A program made the translations under genes and the position numbers. From assembly GCF_947499585.1 (NCBI RefSeq), contig NZ_CANMOO010000001.1, forward strand, positions 248,001 to 312,000: DNA of 64,000 bases. The letters run 5' to 3'. The stretch comes from an uncultured Allomuricauda sp. (GTDB lineage Bacteria > Bacteroidota > Bacteroidia > Flavobacteriales > Flavobacteriaceae). The notes beneath the pieces are model-generated. The model was given only the letters and a program-made list of their open reading frames with translations, had not been told where the DNA came from and ran no database searches. Positions 36,983-45,505 of the stretch are shown here, one piece after another (positions within the stretch are counted from its first letter, which is position 1; every line of letters starts with the position of its first letter).

Positions 36983-38635
36983 ATGGGAATGTCATCTATT
37001 TTATCCTTTGTAGGCTTTACACTATTAGTGGCAATCATTGCATGGTGGTCGACACGAAGTACAAACGAAAAATCTGCCGAAGGGTATTTTCTTGGAGGCA
37101 GAAGCCTTGGTGCCATTACCATAGCTGGTTCACTGTTGCTCACCAATCTTTCTGCAGAACAGATAGTTGGGCTTAACGGTCAAGCTTTTACCGAAGGTGT
37201 TTTGGTGATGGCATGGGAAACTTTGGCAGCCATCGCAATGATATTAACGGCGCTTGTGCTGTTGCCTAAGTATATGAAGAGTGGTATTACCACAATTCCT
37301 CAATTTATAGAAAACAGGTTCGATACACAGACCAAGGCTATTTTGTCCATACTTTTCTTGTTCGCCTATGGCATAGTTCTATTGCCAACAATCCTGTATT
37401 CTGGATCTTTAGCATTCAGTTCCATGTTTGATTTACCTAATTTGTTCGGAATCAGTCAAAATGCAACCATATGGATATGTGTATGGAGTATAGGTGTTAT
37501 TGGATCTATTTATGCGATTTTTGGCGGATTGAAAGCAGTAGCTGTTTCTGATTTAATAAATGCGATAGGGTTGCTCATAGGGGGATTTTTGATACCCTAT
37601 TTTGGTTTAAAACTTATAGGTGACGGTAGTATTGGGGATGGTTTGAATATACTTTGGGATACTAATCCCGAGAAGTTCAATATAAAAGGAGAAGTTGATG
37701 CATCTATACCGTTTGGCACGGTATTTACGGGAATGATTTTGGCACAAATGTACTACTGGGGAACCAATCAATCTATACTGCAACGTGTATTTGGTGCAAA
37801 GAGTCTGGCCGAGGGTCAGAAAGGGGTTATTTTGGCAGCTTTGGTAAAATTCTTGATTCCGATAATTGTTGTGCTTCCAGGGGTTATTGCTTGGCATGTA
37901 TTTAAAGGAGACCTTGCAAATGCAGATTTGGCCTACCCAGAATTGGTTAGAAAAGTTTTACCGCCTTCATTACTAGGTTTCTTTGCAGCAGTATTGTTCG
38001 GTGCGGTTTTGAGTTCTTTTAATAGTCTTTTGAACAGTAGCGCAACTTTGTTTGGTTTTGATCTCTATAAATTTTTCAGTAAAAATGCGGCTGAAGAACA
38101 GACGGTAAAGGCTGGAAAACGGTTCGGACTTGGGTTGGCAATCATCTCGTTGTTCATAGCCCCATTTATAGCCTCGGCTCCAGACGGACTTTTCGCCTAC
38201 ATACAAGAATCGTTGGGAAGTTTGAGTGTGCCAATTTTTGCCGTAATAGTGGTAGGTATCTATACCAAAAAAGTTCCGGCTCTTGGTGCTAAACTTGTTT
38301 TAACCGTCGGAGTGATTATGTATTTAGTAAGTCAGTTTGTGATAAGCCCTATTATGGTGGATAGTGCGCTTGCCGAAGCTGCAGCCAATGGTATTACCGA
38401 CTCAAAAGCATTAAGCATTATCAAAGCAGAAGCGTACCCACATTTCTTGCATATTATGGGAATTTTATTTGTTATAAACGTAGGCTTTATGCTATTGATG
38501 GGTAAGTTGAAACCAAAAACTACCATTATGGAAGAAGTTGTAACTAAAGAAATCGATACTACGCCATGGAAATATGGGCTTTTGGCAGGAATTATTATAA
38601 CAGCTATGGTACTAAGCACATATTTTATCTTTTAA
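36983..38635 (+). CDS. Sodium:solute symporter (SSS family, sugar type)
   Basis: This is a 550-aa inner-membrane protein with about 14 helices. SSS/SGLT signatures include 'AEGYFLGGRSLGAITIAGSL', 'YAIFGGLKAVAVSD' and 'FGAVLSSFNSLLNSSATLFGFDLY'. It starts 15 bp after the GH36-like stop. By position it imports galactose or a galactoside with Na+ into the cytosol. Confidence 0.9.
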   Translation: MGMSSILSFVGFTLLVAIIAWWSTRSTNEKSAEGYFLGGRSLGAITIAGSLLLTNLSAEQIVGLNGQAFTEGVLVMAWETLAAIAMILTALVLLPKYMKSGITTIPQFIENRFDTQTKAILSILFLFAYGIVLLPTILYSGSLAFSSMFDLPNLFGISQNATIWICVWSIGVIGSIYAIFGGLKAVAVSDLINAIGLLIGGFLIPYFGLKLIGDGSIGDGLNILWDTNPEKFNIKGEVDASIPFGTVFTGMILAQMYYWGTNQSILQRVFGAKSLAEGQKGVILAALVKFLIPIIVVLPGVIAWHVFKGDLANADLAYPELVRKVLPPSLLGFFAAVLFGAVLSSFNSLLNSSATLFGFDLYKFFSKNAAEEQTVKAGKRFGLGLAIISLFIAPFIASAPDGLFAYIQESLGSLSVPIFAVIVVGIYTKKVPALGAKLVLTVGVIMYLVSQFVISPIMVDSALAEAAANGITDSKALSIIKAEAYPHFLHIMGILFVINVGFMLLMGKLKPKTTIMEEVVTKEIDTTPWKYGLLAGIIITAMVLSTYFIF

Positions 38636-38712
38636 ATAACTTCCAGTAAATAAACCTAAAAACACTAAGTGAACACATTGGAAATCAATCGAATTTTTAT
38701 ACATAAATTTTC

Positions 38713-39867
38713 ATGGAAGGCGTAACAGATAAAAGGAGTTTAAAAACTACCTTTCACAGCAGTGATATCATTATAGAGTCTCCAGGAAGAATTAACCTAA
38801 TTGGAGAGCATTTGGATTATAATGGAGGTCAAGTACTTCCTGCCGCCATCAATCTAAAAGTTCGGTTGAATTTTAAAAAAAATGGAACTCGTAAATGTAA
38901 TTGCTACTCCAAAAATTATGACAATCACTTTGAGATTGACTTGGACAAAGTAGAAGTAAGCGAAAAAGAATGGCATAACTATTTTTTGGGCGTTGTTCAT
39001 TTTATAGAACAAGCACATCCAAATAAAATCAAAGGATTTGACTGTATCGTAGAAAGTGACCTTCCCATCGGTTCAGGTATAAGTTCTTCAGCAGCGTTGG
39101 AATGTGGGTTTGCCAAAGGTCTTGATGCACTTTTTTCAATTGGTCTTTCTGATGATGAGGTTATCACCATCTCTAGAGATGCGGAGCACCATTTTGTAGG
39201 GACCAAGTGTGGGATTATGGATCAATTTGCCGTAGTGCGGGGCAAAAAAGGAAAACTCATACGCTTGGATTGCAACGACCTATCCTTTGAATACATCTCA
39301 GCTAATATTGAACCTTATTCCATTGTACTGTTAAACACCAATGTATCGCATAACTTGGCCACTAGCGAATACAATTTGAGGCGACAAGAGTGTGATGATG
39401 CCCTTAAGGCCATCCAAGAAAAATACCCAGAGCATGATGTACTGGCACGTGTTCCAGAAGATATTGTCAAGGAATTTGAATCAAAGTTAGCTTCCAAAAT
39501 TTTTAATAGATTACTCTACGTGGTACAGGAAAATGCCCGAACCATTACTGCCAGTGAAGCCTTGGAAAATGAAAATCTTAAGACCTTCGGACAAAAAATG
39601 TTTGAGTCACATGAAGGGCTAAGGAATCTTTATCAGGTGAGCTGTGAGGAACTTGATTTTCTAGTGGATTTTGCCCAAGAACATGAAGGTGTAATAGGTT
39701 CTAGAATGATGGGTGGAGGTTTCGGTGGATGTACCATTAATCTGGTTCATAAGGATAGAATGGATTCTTTCATAACAGAAGCCGCTTTGGCATATGATTT
39801 AAAATTCAATATTCGATTAAGTCCATTTACGGTAGCAATCGGAGATGGGGTAAAACGAATCAAATAA
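38713..39867 (+). CDS. galK: Galactokinase
   Basis: This 384-aa enzyme phosphorylates galactose to galactose-1-phosphate. The galactokinase signature is 'PGRINLIGEHLDYNGG' (24-39), the ATP loop is 'PIGSGISSSAALE' (about 117-129), and motif 3 is 'GGGFGGCTINL'. The length is normal. It is followed by galT after 2 bp. No galE or galM is visible in the window. Confidence 0.95.
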   Translation: MEGVTDKRSLKTTFHSSDIIIESPGRINLIGEHLDYNGGQVLPAAINLKVRLNFKKNGTRKCNCYSKNYDNHFEIDLDKVEVSEKEWHNYFLGVVHFIEQAHPNKIKGFDCIVESDLPIGSGISSSAALECGFAKGLDALFSIGLSDDEVITISRDAEHHFVGTKCGIMDQFAVVRGKKGKLIRLDCNDLSFEYISANIEPYSIVLLNTNVSHNLATSEYNLRRQECDDALKAIQEKYPEHDVLARVPEDIVKEFESKLASKIFNRLLYVVQENARTITASEALENENLKTFGQKMFESHEGLRNLYQVSCEELDFLVDFAQEHEGVIGSRMMGGGFGGCTINLVHKDRMDSFITEAALAYDLKFNIRLSPFTVAIGDGVKRIK

Positions 39868-39869
39868 CT

Positions 39870-40919
39870 ATGAGTACTATGTTATCCGAACAGCCCCACA
39901 GAAGGTATAACATCTTGACTGGTGAGTGGATATTGGTTTCACCGCACCGTACCAAAAGGCCATGGCAGGGAAAAACCGAAAAATCTAACGCTGACCAACG
40001 CCCAAAATATGACGCCAATTGCTACCTGTGTCCGACAAATACTCGAGCTAACGGTTCTATTAATGAGGACTACAAAAGTACCTTCGCTTTTAAGAATGAT
40101 TATGGTGCCATCTTGATGGACGGAGAAAAAGAAAAATATAGCAAAGGGCTTCTTAAGGCAGAAACGGAAAAAGGTATCTGTAAAGTCATCTGTTTTTCCC
40201 CAGATCATAGTCTTACTCTTCCCTTAATGACAGTTGAAGCTATTTCAGATGTGGTAAGACTGTGGAAAAAAGAGTACAAAGAATTGGGTGATATGGAGGA
40301 GATTGACCATGTTCAAATTTTTGAGAACAAAGGGGACGTCATGGGATGCAGTAATCCTCATCCCCATGGACAGATATGGGCCCAATCCACAATTCCGGAA
40401 GAACCAAGAAAAAAAACCAAACAGCAGAAAGATTATTTTAAAGCAAACAATACCAGTCTTTTAGGCGATTACCTAAAGCAAGAATTGAAAGTCAGGGAGC
40501 GAATAATTTTGGAAAACAAGGACTTTGTTGCACTTATCCCATTTTGGGCCACTTGGCCATATGAAGCCATGATCGTTCCTAAAAAGCACTACCAACATAT
40601 TGGTCAATTGAACAAAGATGAAGAAGTTTCCTTTGCGAAAATGATCAAAGTGTTGACTACAAAATATGATAACCTTTTTGGGGTCTCTTTTCCCTATTCA
40701 TCGGGTATCCACCAAATGCCCACAGACGGAAAGGATTACTCCGAATGGCATTTCCATATGTCGTTTTATCCACCACTCCTGCGCTCGGCAACTGTAAAGA
40801 AATTCATGGTAGGCTATGAGATGTTCGCGAACCCACAACGGGATATTACTGCAGAGCAAGCAGCCAATGCATTAAAGGCCCTATCAGATGTGCATTTTAG
40901 AATAGAAGGTGCTCTATAG
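39870..40919 (+). CDS. galT: Galactose-1-phosphate uridylyltransferase
   Basis: This 349-aa HIT-superfamily enzyme exchanges UMP between UDP-glucose and galactose-1-phosphate. The active site is 'NPHPHGQIW' with H166 as nucleophile. C51 and C54 ('CYLCP') are zinc ligands. The C-terminal 'EWHFHMSFYPPLLRS' is also typical. It is the last gene of the operon; no clear terminator follows. Confidence 0.95.
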   Translation: MSTMLSEQPHRRYNILTGEWILVSPHRTKRPWQGKTEKSNADQRPKYDANCYLCPTNTRANGSINEDYKSTFAFKNDYGAILMDGEKEKYSKGLLKAETEKGICKVICFSPDHSLTLPLMTVEAISDVVRLWKKEYKELGDMEEIDHVQIFENKGDVMGCSNPHPHGQIWAQSTIPEEPRKKTKQQKDYFKANNTSLLGDYLKQELKVRERIILENKDFVALIPFWATWPYEAMIVPKKHYQHIGQLNKDEEVSFAKMIKVLTTKYDNLFGVSFPYSSGIHQMPTDGKDYSEWHFHMSFYPPLLRSATVKKFMVGYEMFANPQRDITAEQAANALKALSDVHFRIEGAL

Positions 40920-41124
40920 ATAATCAAAAAGATAAAAGTTGATTCCTGGACTAAGGAATTCTGAAGCTTCAAAAGAACAATTGAAAAATTGATTTGAAGA
41001 GCAAATGGATGAGTATTTCTTGTTTTTATTTATTCTTAGAATTACCTTTTCGTTGAAAAACCAAACCAAAGCGATTTCCCGCTACCATCATTCTCATTGT
41101 TAAATTTTTTAGACAAATTTTAGG

Positions 41125-41167
41125 CAAATAAAAAGGAGCTCCAAAGCAAAACTCCGTGAACTCCTTT
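41125..41167 (-). terminator. Terminator of the tRNA-Arg transcript
   Basis: On the minus strand AAAGGAG (41161-41167) pairs with CTCCTTT (41132-41138), followed by a T-rich run, 9 nt beyond the tRNA 3' end. Confidence 0.55.
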
Positions 41168-41175
41168 ATTTATTG

Positions 41176-41249
41176 TGACCTCGACAGGATTCAAACCTGT
41201 AACCTTCTGAGCCGTAATCAGATGCGCTATTCAGTTGCGCCACGAGGCC
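41176..41249 (-). tRNA. tRNA-Arg (anticodon ACG)
   Basis: The 74-nt cloverleaf folds cleanly. The acceptor stem is GGCCTCG/CGAGGTC (one G-U pair), the discriminator is A, and the anticodon stem TCTGA/TCAGA encloses loop TTACGGC with anticodon ACG. The T-arm contains GGTTTGAATCC. CCA is not encoded. Confidence 0.95.
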
Positions 41250-41263
41250 TTTTTAATGGGGTG

Positions 41264-41294
41264 CAAATATATTTCTTTTTAAATTTACGACAAA
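41264..41294 (-). promoter_or_regulatory. Consensus promoter TTTG-N19-TATATTTG for tRNA-Arg
   Basis: On the minus strand TTTG (41294-41291) is followed after exactly 19 bp by TATATTTG (41271-41264), ending 14 bp before the tRNA. This is a perfect match to the Bacteroidota housekeeping promoter and supports the promoter model used elsewhere here. Confidence 0.85.
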
Positions 41295-41311
41295 ACCTCA
41301 TAACTAAAATA

Positions 41312-41824
41312 ATGGATTTTGAACCCTACATCCGTGATATAGAAGACTTCCCAAAGCCAGGAGTTGTTTTTAAGGATATCACCCCTCTTTTAAAAGATTC
41401 AAAAGTGCTTGTCCAAGCCTGCGAAACACTTTGTGACATGATTGGAGACAAAGGGATTGATAAAGTAGTGGGCGTAGATAGCAGAGGTTTTATTTTTGCT
41501 CCGCTAATTGCTTCAAAACTTAATGCAGGTTTTGTTCCTGTACGTAAAAAAGGAAAACTTCCTTATAAAACATTTTCAGAATCCTATGAGCTGGAATATG
41601 GTTCTGATACGCTTGAAATTCATACAGATGCCATACAAAAAGGAGAAAAAGTGCTGGTACATGATGATGTATTGGCGACCGGTGGAACTGCGAATGCTGT
41701 TTGTAAATTAGTAGAGAGGTTAGGAGGGGAGGTGGTGCAGTGTAATTTTTTGATTCACCTTACCTTTTTAAACGGTGCAGATAAGCTCAATGGTTATGAT
41801 ATAAGGGCGTTGCTAGAGTATTAG
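41312..41824 (+). CDS. apt: Adenine phosphoribosyltransferase
   Basis: This 170-aa enzyme converts adenine and PRPP to AMP. It has the N-terminal 'FPKPGVVFKDITPLL' and the PRPP loop 'VLVHDDVLATGGTANA' (114-129). The ATG at 41312 is chosen because it gives the standard length. An open frame back to 41156 runs across the tRNA and is not coding. The stop codon overlaps the stop of the small minus-strand gene. Confidence 0.93.
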   Translation: MDFEPYIRDIEDFPKPGVVFKDITPLLKDSKVLVQACETLCDMIGDKGIDKVVGVDSRGFIFAPLIASKLNAGFVPVRKKGKLPYKTFSESYELEYGSDTLEIHTDAIQKGEKVLVHDDVLATGGTANAVCKLVERLGGEVVQCNFLIHLTFLNGADKLNGYDIRALLEY

Positions 41825-41964
41825 TCTAAAGCTTTTGTAGTAACAAAATAGCGCCAACCAATAATTGCCAACTGTAGTTTGGATGCTTGTGACAAGTCTA
41901 ATCTTCTCTTGGAATACGATGGGAGGATAATTTTGTTGATTTTTGCCAATAGTTTGTAGAGCAT
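41821..41964 (-). CDS. Small conserved flavobacterial protein (47 aa)
   Basis: This is a 47-residue basic protein beginning 'MLYKLLAKINKIILPSYSKR' and ending in 'VTTKALD'. From memory, near-identical 45-65-aa proteins occur widely in Flavobacteriaceae and are often mislabelled as SsrA-binding protein; it is far too short for SmpB. It converges on apt with overlapping stop codons. A perfect -7 box lies upstream. Function is unknown. Confidence 0.7.
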   Translation of the reverse strand: MLYKLLAKINKIILPSYSKRRLDLSQASKLQLAIIGWRYFVTTKALD

Positions 41965-41985
41965 GGGCTAAGGTGTTGGTAGAGA

Positions 41986-41993
41986 CAAAGATA
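41986..41993 (-). promoter_or_regulatory. -7 promoter element TATCTTTG for the 47-aa gene
   Basis: This is a perfect TAnnTTTG on the minus strand, 21 bp before the ATG. There is no clear -33 element. Confidence 0.45.
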
Positions 41994-42023
41994 ATCAAGT
42001 TATTACTTATTCCTGTTAAGATT

Positions 42024-42052
42024 AAAAAGGGCCGCTATAAACGGCCCTTTTT
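42024..42052. terminator. Bidirectional intrinsic terminator
   Basis: AAAAAGGGCCG and CGGCCCTTTTT form an 11-bp perfect stem with a 7-nt loop, 5 bp past the DUF885 gene stop. The A/T ends give U-tracts in both directions; it mainly ends the DUF885 transcript. Confidence 0.9.
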
Positions 42053-42057
42053 ATCAA

Positions 42058-43839
42058 CTAACTTTTTTCTTTGATCCAATTATTTATTTTATCCTCGAGC
42101 AATGCCAGTGGCACACATCCCGTTTCTAAAACTTGATTGTGAAACTGACGAACGTCAAAATTATCTCCTAAAGCGGTTTTGGCTTTTTCGCGCAATTCCA
42201 TGATTTTTAACTGTCCTATTTTATACGATAATGCTTGTCCAGGGTTGGCCATATATCGCTCAATTTCAGAAACAATACTTGCCTCGGATTCTGCCTCATT
42301 GTCCAACGAATATTGAATGGCTTGCTCACGCGTCCAGCCTTTGGAATGAAGACCGGTATCAACCACAAGGCGCACGGCTCTGTGCATTTCGGCTCCAAGC
42401 ATTCCAAAAAGTTGATATGGATCGGTATAAAGGCCTAATTCGGTCCCCAAAGATTCACTGTAAAGTGCCCATCCTTCTCCGTACCCACTATACCAAAGTG
42501 TTTTTCTAAATTTAGGCAGTACTTCACTTTCTTGTGTCAGTGATATTTGATAATGATGGCCTGGAATGGCTTCGTGAAGAAACAAGGATTCATCGGAGTA
42601 AACATTATATTTTGTAACCTCTGGAATAGGGGTGTAAAAAATACCAGGACGAGTGCCGTCCAACGAGCCTGGATTGTATTCTGCACTTGCTGATTTTTCC
42701 CTAAATGCTTCCGTACGGCGAACTTCAAAAGGGGTTTTTGGTTTTACATCAAAAAGTTTTTCTATTTGGGGTTTCATACGGTCATGGATAGCATTGAAAT
42801 TATCAATTACCTGTTGTGGGTTGGCATAAGGCATTAGTTCCTTATTACTACGGACAAAATCAAAGAAAGCTTTTAAATCTCCTTCAAAACCTACTTGCTC
42901 CTTAATCTCTTCCATTTGAGACCGTATTCTGGCTACTTCACTCAAGCCCAAATCATGAATTTCTGCAGCGGTCATGTTGGTAGTGGTATACTTTTTTATT
43001 TGATGCGCATAATAAGCATCTCCATTGGGTTCTCCTTGAATTCCGCTGGATTCACGACCTACTTGCGAATATTCATCACTCATAAAATCGTGTAATTTTT
43101 GATATGCAGGAATCACTTTGTTGTTCACCATATTTTGATATGCTTCGGTCAAAGTGGATTTTTCATCTTCAGTAAAACTATCAGGCAAATTTTTTATGGG
43201 CTGATAAAAAAGGTGTTTGTCCAAATCCTTAGCGGTAAGAGATTGTAATTGGGGTAGCACTTTTTTAATCAGTGTTTTTGGAAGTACATGACCTTTGGTC
43301 ATTCCTTCTTTCATTCTTTCCTCTGCGCTAGCCATCCATTCCAAATATCCATCTACTCTTTTCATCCATTTTTGATAGTCTTCAACCGTGTTAAAAGGTT
43401 GTGCACTGGAGCCACTGGCCAATTGCCCCATAAATAGGTTAGGAGACCACATTTGGTCAATTGGGGTAAGATTGGCGTTGAAATTAAATTCACCAAGGTT
43501 TATGTCACATTCCCATGCTAAAATAGCCTTGCTCATCTGTTCACTTTCCGTAAGACTTTCATCTGGAAAAGAAGCTAATTTATTTTTATAGTTTTCAAAA
43601 TGAGCCTTTGCTTTGGTGGCAAACTCATCCGAGAGCGGATTTGCAAACACATCATCATAACGATGATCACCAGCCATGGTAGCGTTTAAAGGATTTAGCT
43701 TTAACCCACCTTCGTAATAGTCGTCCAATAGGGTTGCAAAATCTGCACTAAGGTTAGGGGAGTCTTCTTTTTTGGGTTGCTGTTTGCAGGAGTGCAAGAC
43801 AGTAATTGCAATGATTAGAATTGTTATTTTTTTCAACAT
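42058..43839 (-). CDS. DUF885 peptidase-like lipoprotein
   Basis: This is a 593-aa lipoprotein (C17 in 'VLHSCKQQ'). It belongs to DUF885, proteins related to zinc carboxypeptidases; the characteristic motif 'LHEAIPGHHYQ' near residue 435 contains the likely metal ligands, with a downstream Glu in 'GEGWALYSE'. The family is common in Bacteroidota, and activity is assumed rather than shown. The gene stands alone, ending at a strong terminator. Confidence 0.88.
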   Translation of the reverse strand: MLKKITILIIAITVLHSCKQQPKKEDSPNLSADFATLLDDYYEGGLKLNPLNATMAGDHRYDDVFANPLSDEFATKAKAHFENYKNKLASFPDESLTESEQMSKAILAWECDINLGEFNFNANLTPIDQMWSPNLFMGQLASGSSAQPFNTVEDYQKWMKRVDGYLEWMASAEERMKEGMTKGHVLPKTLIKKVLPQLQSLTAKDLDKHLFYQPIKNLPDSFTEDEKSTLTEAYQNMVNNKVIPAYQKLHDFMSDEYSQVGRESSGIQGEPNGDAYYAHQIKKYTTTNMTAAEIHDLGLSEVARIRSQMEEIKEQVGFEGDLKAFFDFVRSNKELMPYANPQQVIDNFNAIHDRMKPQIEKLFDVKPKTPFEVRRTEAFREKSASAEYNPGSLDGTRPGIFYTPIPEVTKYNVYSDESLFLHEAIPGHHYQISLTQESEVLPKFRKTLWYSGYGEGWALYSESLGTELGLYTDPYQLFGMLGAEMHRAVRLVVDTGLHSKGWTREQAIQYSLDNEAESEASIVSEIERYMANPGQALSYKIGQLKIMELREKAKTALGDNFDVRQFHNQVLETGCVPLALLEDKINNWIKEKS

Positions 43840-44023
43840 TTTGAGTTTGATTTGTTAGAAAAACGTAAAATAGGCATATCAAACAAAATGTAAACGTATA
43901 AAGTTGCTAAAGTTTTCTAAAAAAGAGTCCAGCCAAGATGGAATTTTGATATGAAATTCTGCCATTAATTTTCGATTTATTCCTCGCAGGTTGAAGTGTT
44001 TTCAAATAGTATAGCCAATAAAA

Positions 44024-44100
44024 TCTGTTGAGAAGTCTTCCCTCAACAGAACTCTAAGTACACTCATCCAAAGACGAATCAGACTCAATGCTGATTTTTT
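44024..44100 (+). promoter_or_regulatory. Two hairpins in the leader of the QW-repeat gene
   Basis: TCTGTTGAG/CTCAACAGA (44024-44050) is a 9-bp perfect stem. AATCAG/CTGATT (44077-44096) is followed by a T-run to 44100 and resembles a weak terminator. The rest of the 43840-44147 gap shows nothing clear. Confidence 0.4.
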
Positions 44101-44147
44101 GAGCAGATTGTGTTGTCTAGTTTCAGCAAAAATTAAATTTTCTAAAG

Positions 44148-45449
44148 ATGAAGACAAAATTGAAATTTCTATTAGGACCTACCTTGGCGTTGGTGGGGAT
44201 GGTGTTTTATATTGCATTAACAGCTTCTAAGCCAAAAAGAACTTTACAGCCCGAGAAGGGTTGCGTATTCATGACTGTGATGGGTGAACAATCGTCTGAA
44301 AGTTTTAACCGTTACAAGTCTGATGAGAATCTACAATTGGCAGTACGAGATGGACTTCAGTGGTTGGCTACAGCTCAATTACCCAATGGGGGTTATGGGG
44401 CGGGTAGTCATTCGGCACAACATATTAGAGATCCACATGCAGTAAATGCCGATCCAGCTACTACGGCAATGGTTGGCATGGCCTTATTAAGGAGCGGTAC
44501 GACTTTAAAAACAGGTGTTCATGCTGAAAATCTTAAAAATGCATTATACTATATACTAAAAACTATAGAGCGTGTGGATAATGACAGTCCTTACATCACC
44601 AAAATCAGAAATACTCAGATACAAACAAAACTTGGTGAAAACATTGATGCCGTTCTAGCGGCACAGTTCCTTTCTAATATTCTTGATAGAAATCTATCTG
44701 GTATGGACAGAAAAAGGATTGTACGCTGTCTAGATATCTGTATTGCACATATTCAGGAAGGAACCGATGAACATGGAAAGCAAAAAGGTGCCGGTTGGGC
44801 TGGTGTTTTGCAGAGTGGAATGGCTAATAGCGCTTTAGAATCCGCCCAAACGGTGGGAGCTTCAATTGATAAGGAAGTTTTGGAAAGATCAAGAAAATAT
44901 CAAAAAGATAATTATAATGAAGAAGATGGTTCGGTTAAAACGGATGATGGGGCAGGAATTATGCTTTATTCCGTAAGTGGAAGTGTAAGGGCAAGTGCTA
45001 AAGAAGCAAGGAAAGCCAAGGCTGATGTTAACAAAGCCAAGGCGGAGGGCAAGATAGCGCCCGATGCCGAAGTAAATGCGGAAACTTTGGAAGAAATAGG
45101 ATATGTGAGTGGTGAAGCTCAGAAATATGGGGCTGCATACAAAGTCTATGAATCTGCTAAGAAAACAGCACAAAAAGATGAAGTGTTGGACGGTTTTGGG
45201 AATAATGGGGGAGAAGAGTTTTTGAGTTACCTGCAAACAGGTGAGTCTTTATTAGTGGGTAAGGATGACGATTGGAAAAAATGGTATGACAACATGAATG
45301 GACGTATTTTAAAAATTCAAAATGAAGATGGCAGTTGGAATGGACATCATTGTATTACCAGTCCGGTTTTCTGTACTGCTACAAGCCTACTTTTATTAAC
45401 CGTGGAGGAAGACATTGCCTTTTTACAAAAAATTGGAGCAGAAGATTAA
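44148..45449 (+). CDS. Prenyltransferase/squalene-cyclase-repeat (QW) protein
   Basis: This is a 433-aa protein with an N-terminal signal anchor (about 7-27). Its alpha/alpha-toroid repeats include 'LQWLATAQLPNGGYGAG' near residue 66 and 'LKIQNEDGSWNG' near the C-terminus. The catalytic DxDD or DCTAE motifs of cyclases are not visible. A Lys/Ala-rich stretch (about 285-320) interrupts the fold. It is probably a periplasmic, membrane-anchored protein of the toroid superfamily rather than a terpene cyclase. Function is unknown. Confidence 0.7.
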   Translation: MKTKLKFLLGPTLALVGMVFYIALTASKPKRTLQPEKGCVFMTVMGEQSSESFNRYKSDENLQLAVRDGLQWLATAQLPNGGYGAGSHSAQHIRDPHAVNADPATTAMVGMALLRSGTTLKTGVHAENLKNALYYILKTIERVDNDSPYITKIRNTQIQTKLGENIDAVLAAQFLSNILDRNLSGMDRKRIVRCLDICIAHIQEGTDEHGKQKGAGWAGVLQSGMANSALESAQTVGASIDKEVLERSRKYQKDNYNEEDGSVKTDDGAGIMLYSVSGSVRASAKEARKAKADVNKAKAEGKIAPDAEVNAETLEEIGYVSGEAQKYGAAYKVYESAKKTAQKDEVLDGFGNNGGEEFLSYLQTGESLLVGKDDDWKKWYDNMNGRILKIQNEDGSWNGHHCITSPVFCTATSLLLLTVEEDIAFLQKIGAED

Positions 45450-45470
45450 AAAAACAACTTTATAAATGTA

Positions 45471-45503
45471 AACAGCCCGGTCCATGACCGGGTTGTTTTT
45501 TTG
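45471..45503 (+). terminator. Intrinsic terminator
   Basis: AACAGCCCGGT and ACCGGGTTGTT pair over 11 positions with one wobble and a 5-nt loop, followed by T-rich sequence. It lies between the convergent QW-repeat and SPFH genes. Confidence 0.8.
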
Positions 45504-45505
45504 AG

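Noticed and set aside
41040..41105. Minus-strand ORF of about 23 aa between galT and the tRNA
   Set aside because: No ribosome site, promoter or recognisable family; length expected by chance.
41156..41311. N-terminal extension of apt
   Set aside because: The open frame crosses the tRNA-Arg gene on the other strand; the normal 170-aa protein starts at 41312.
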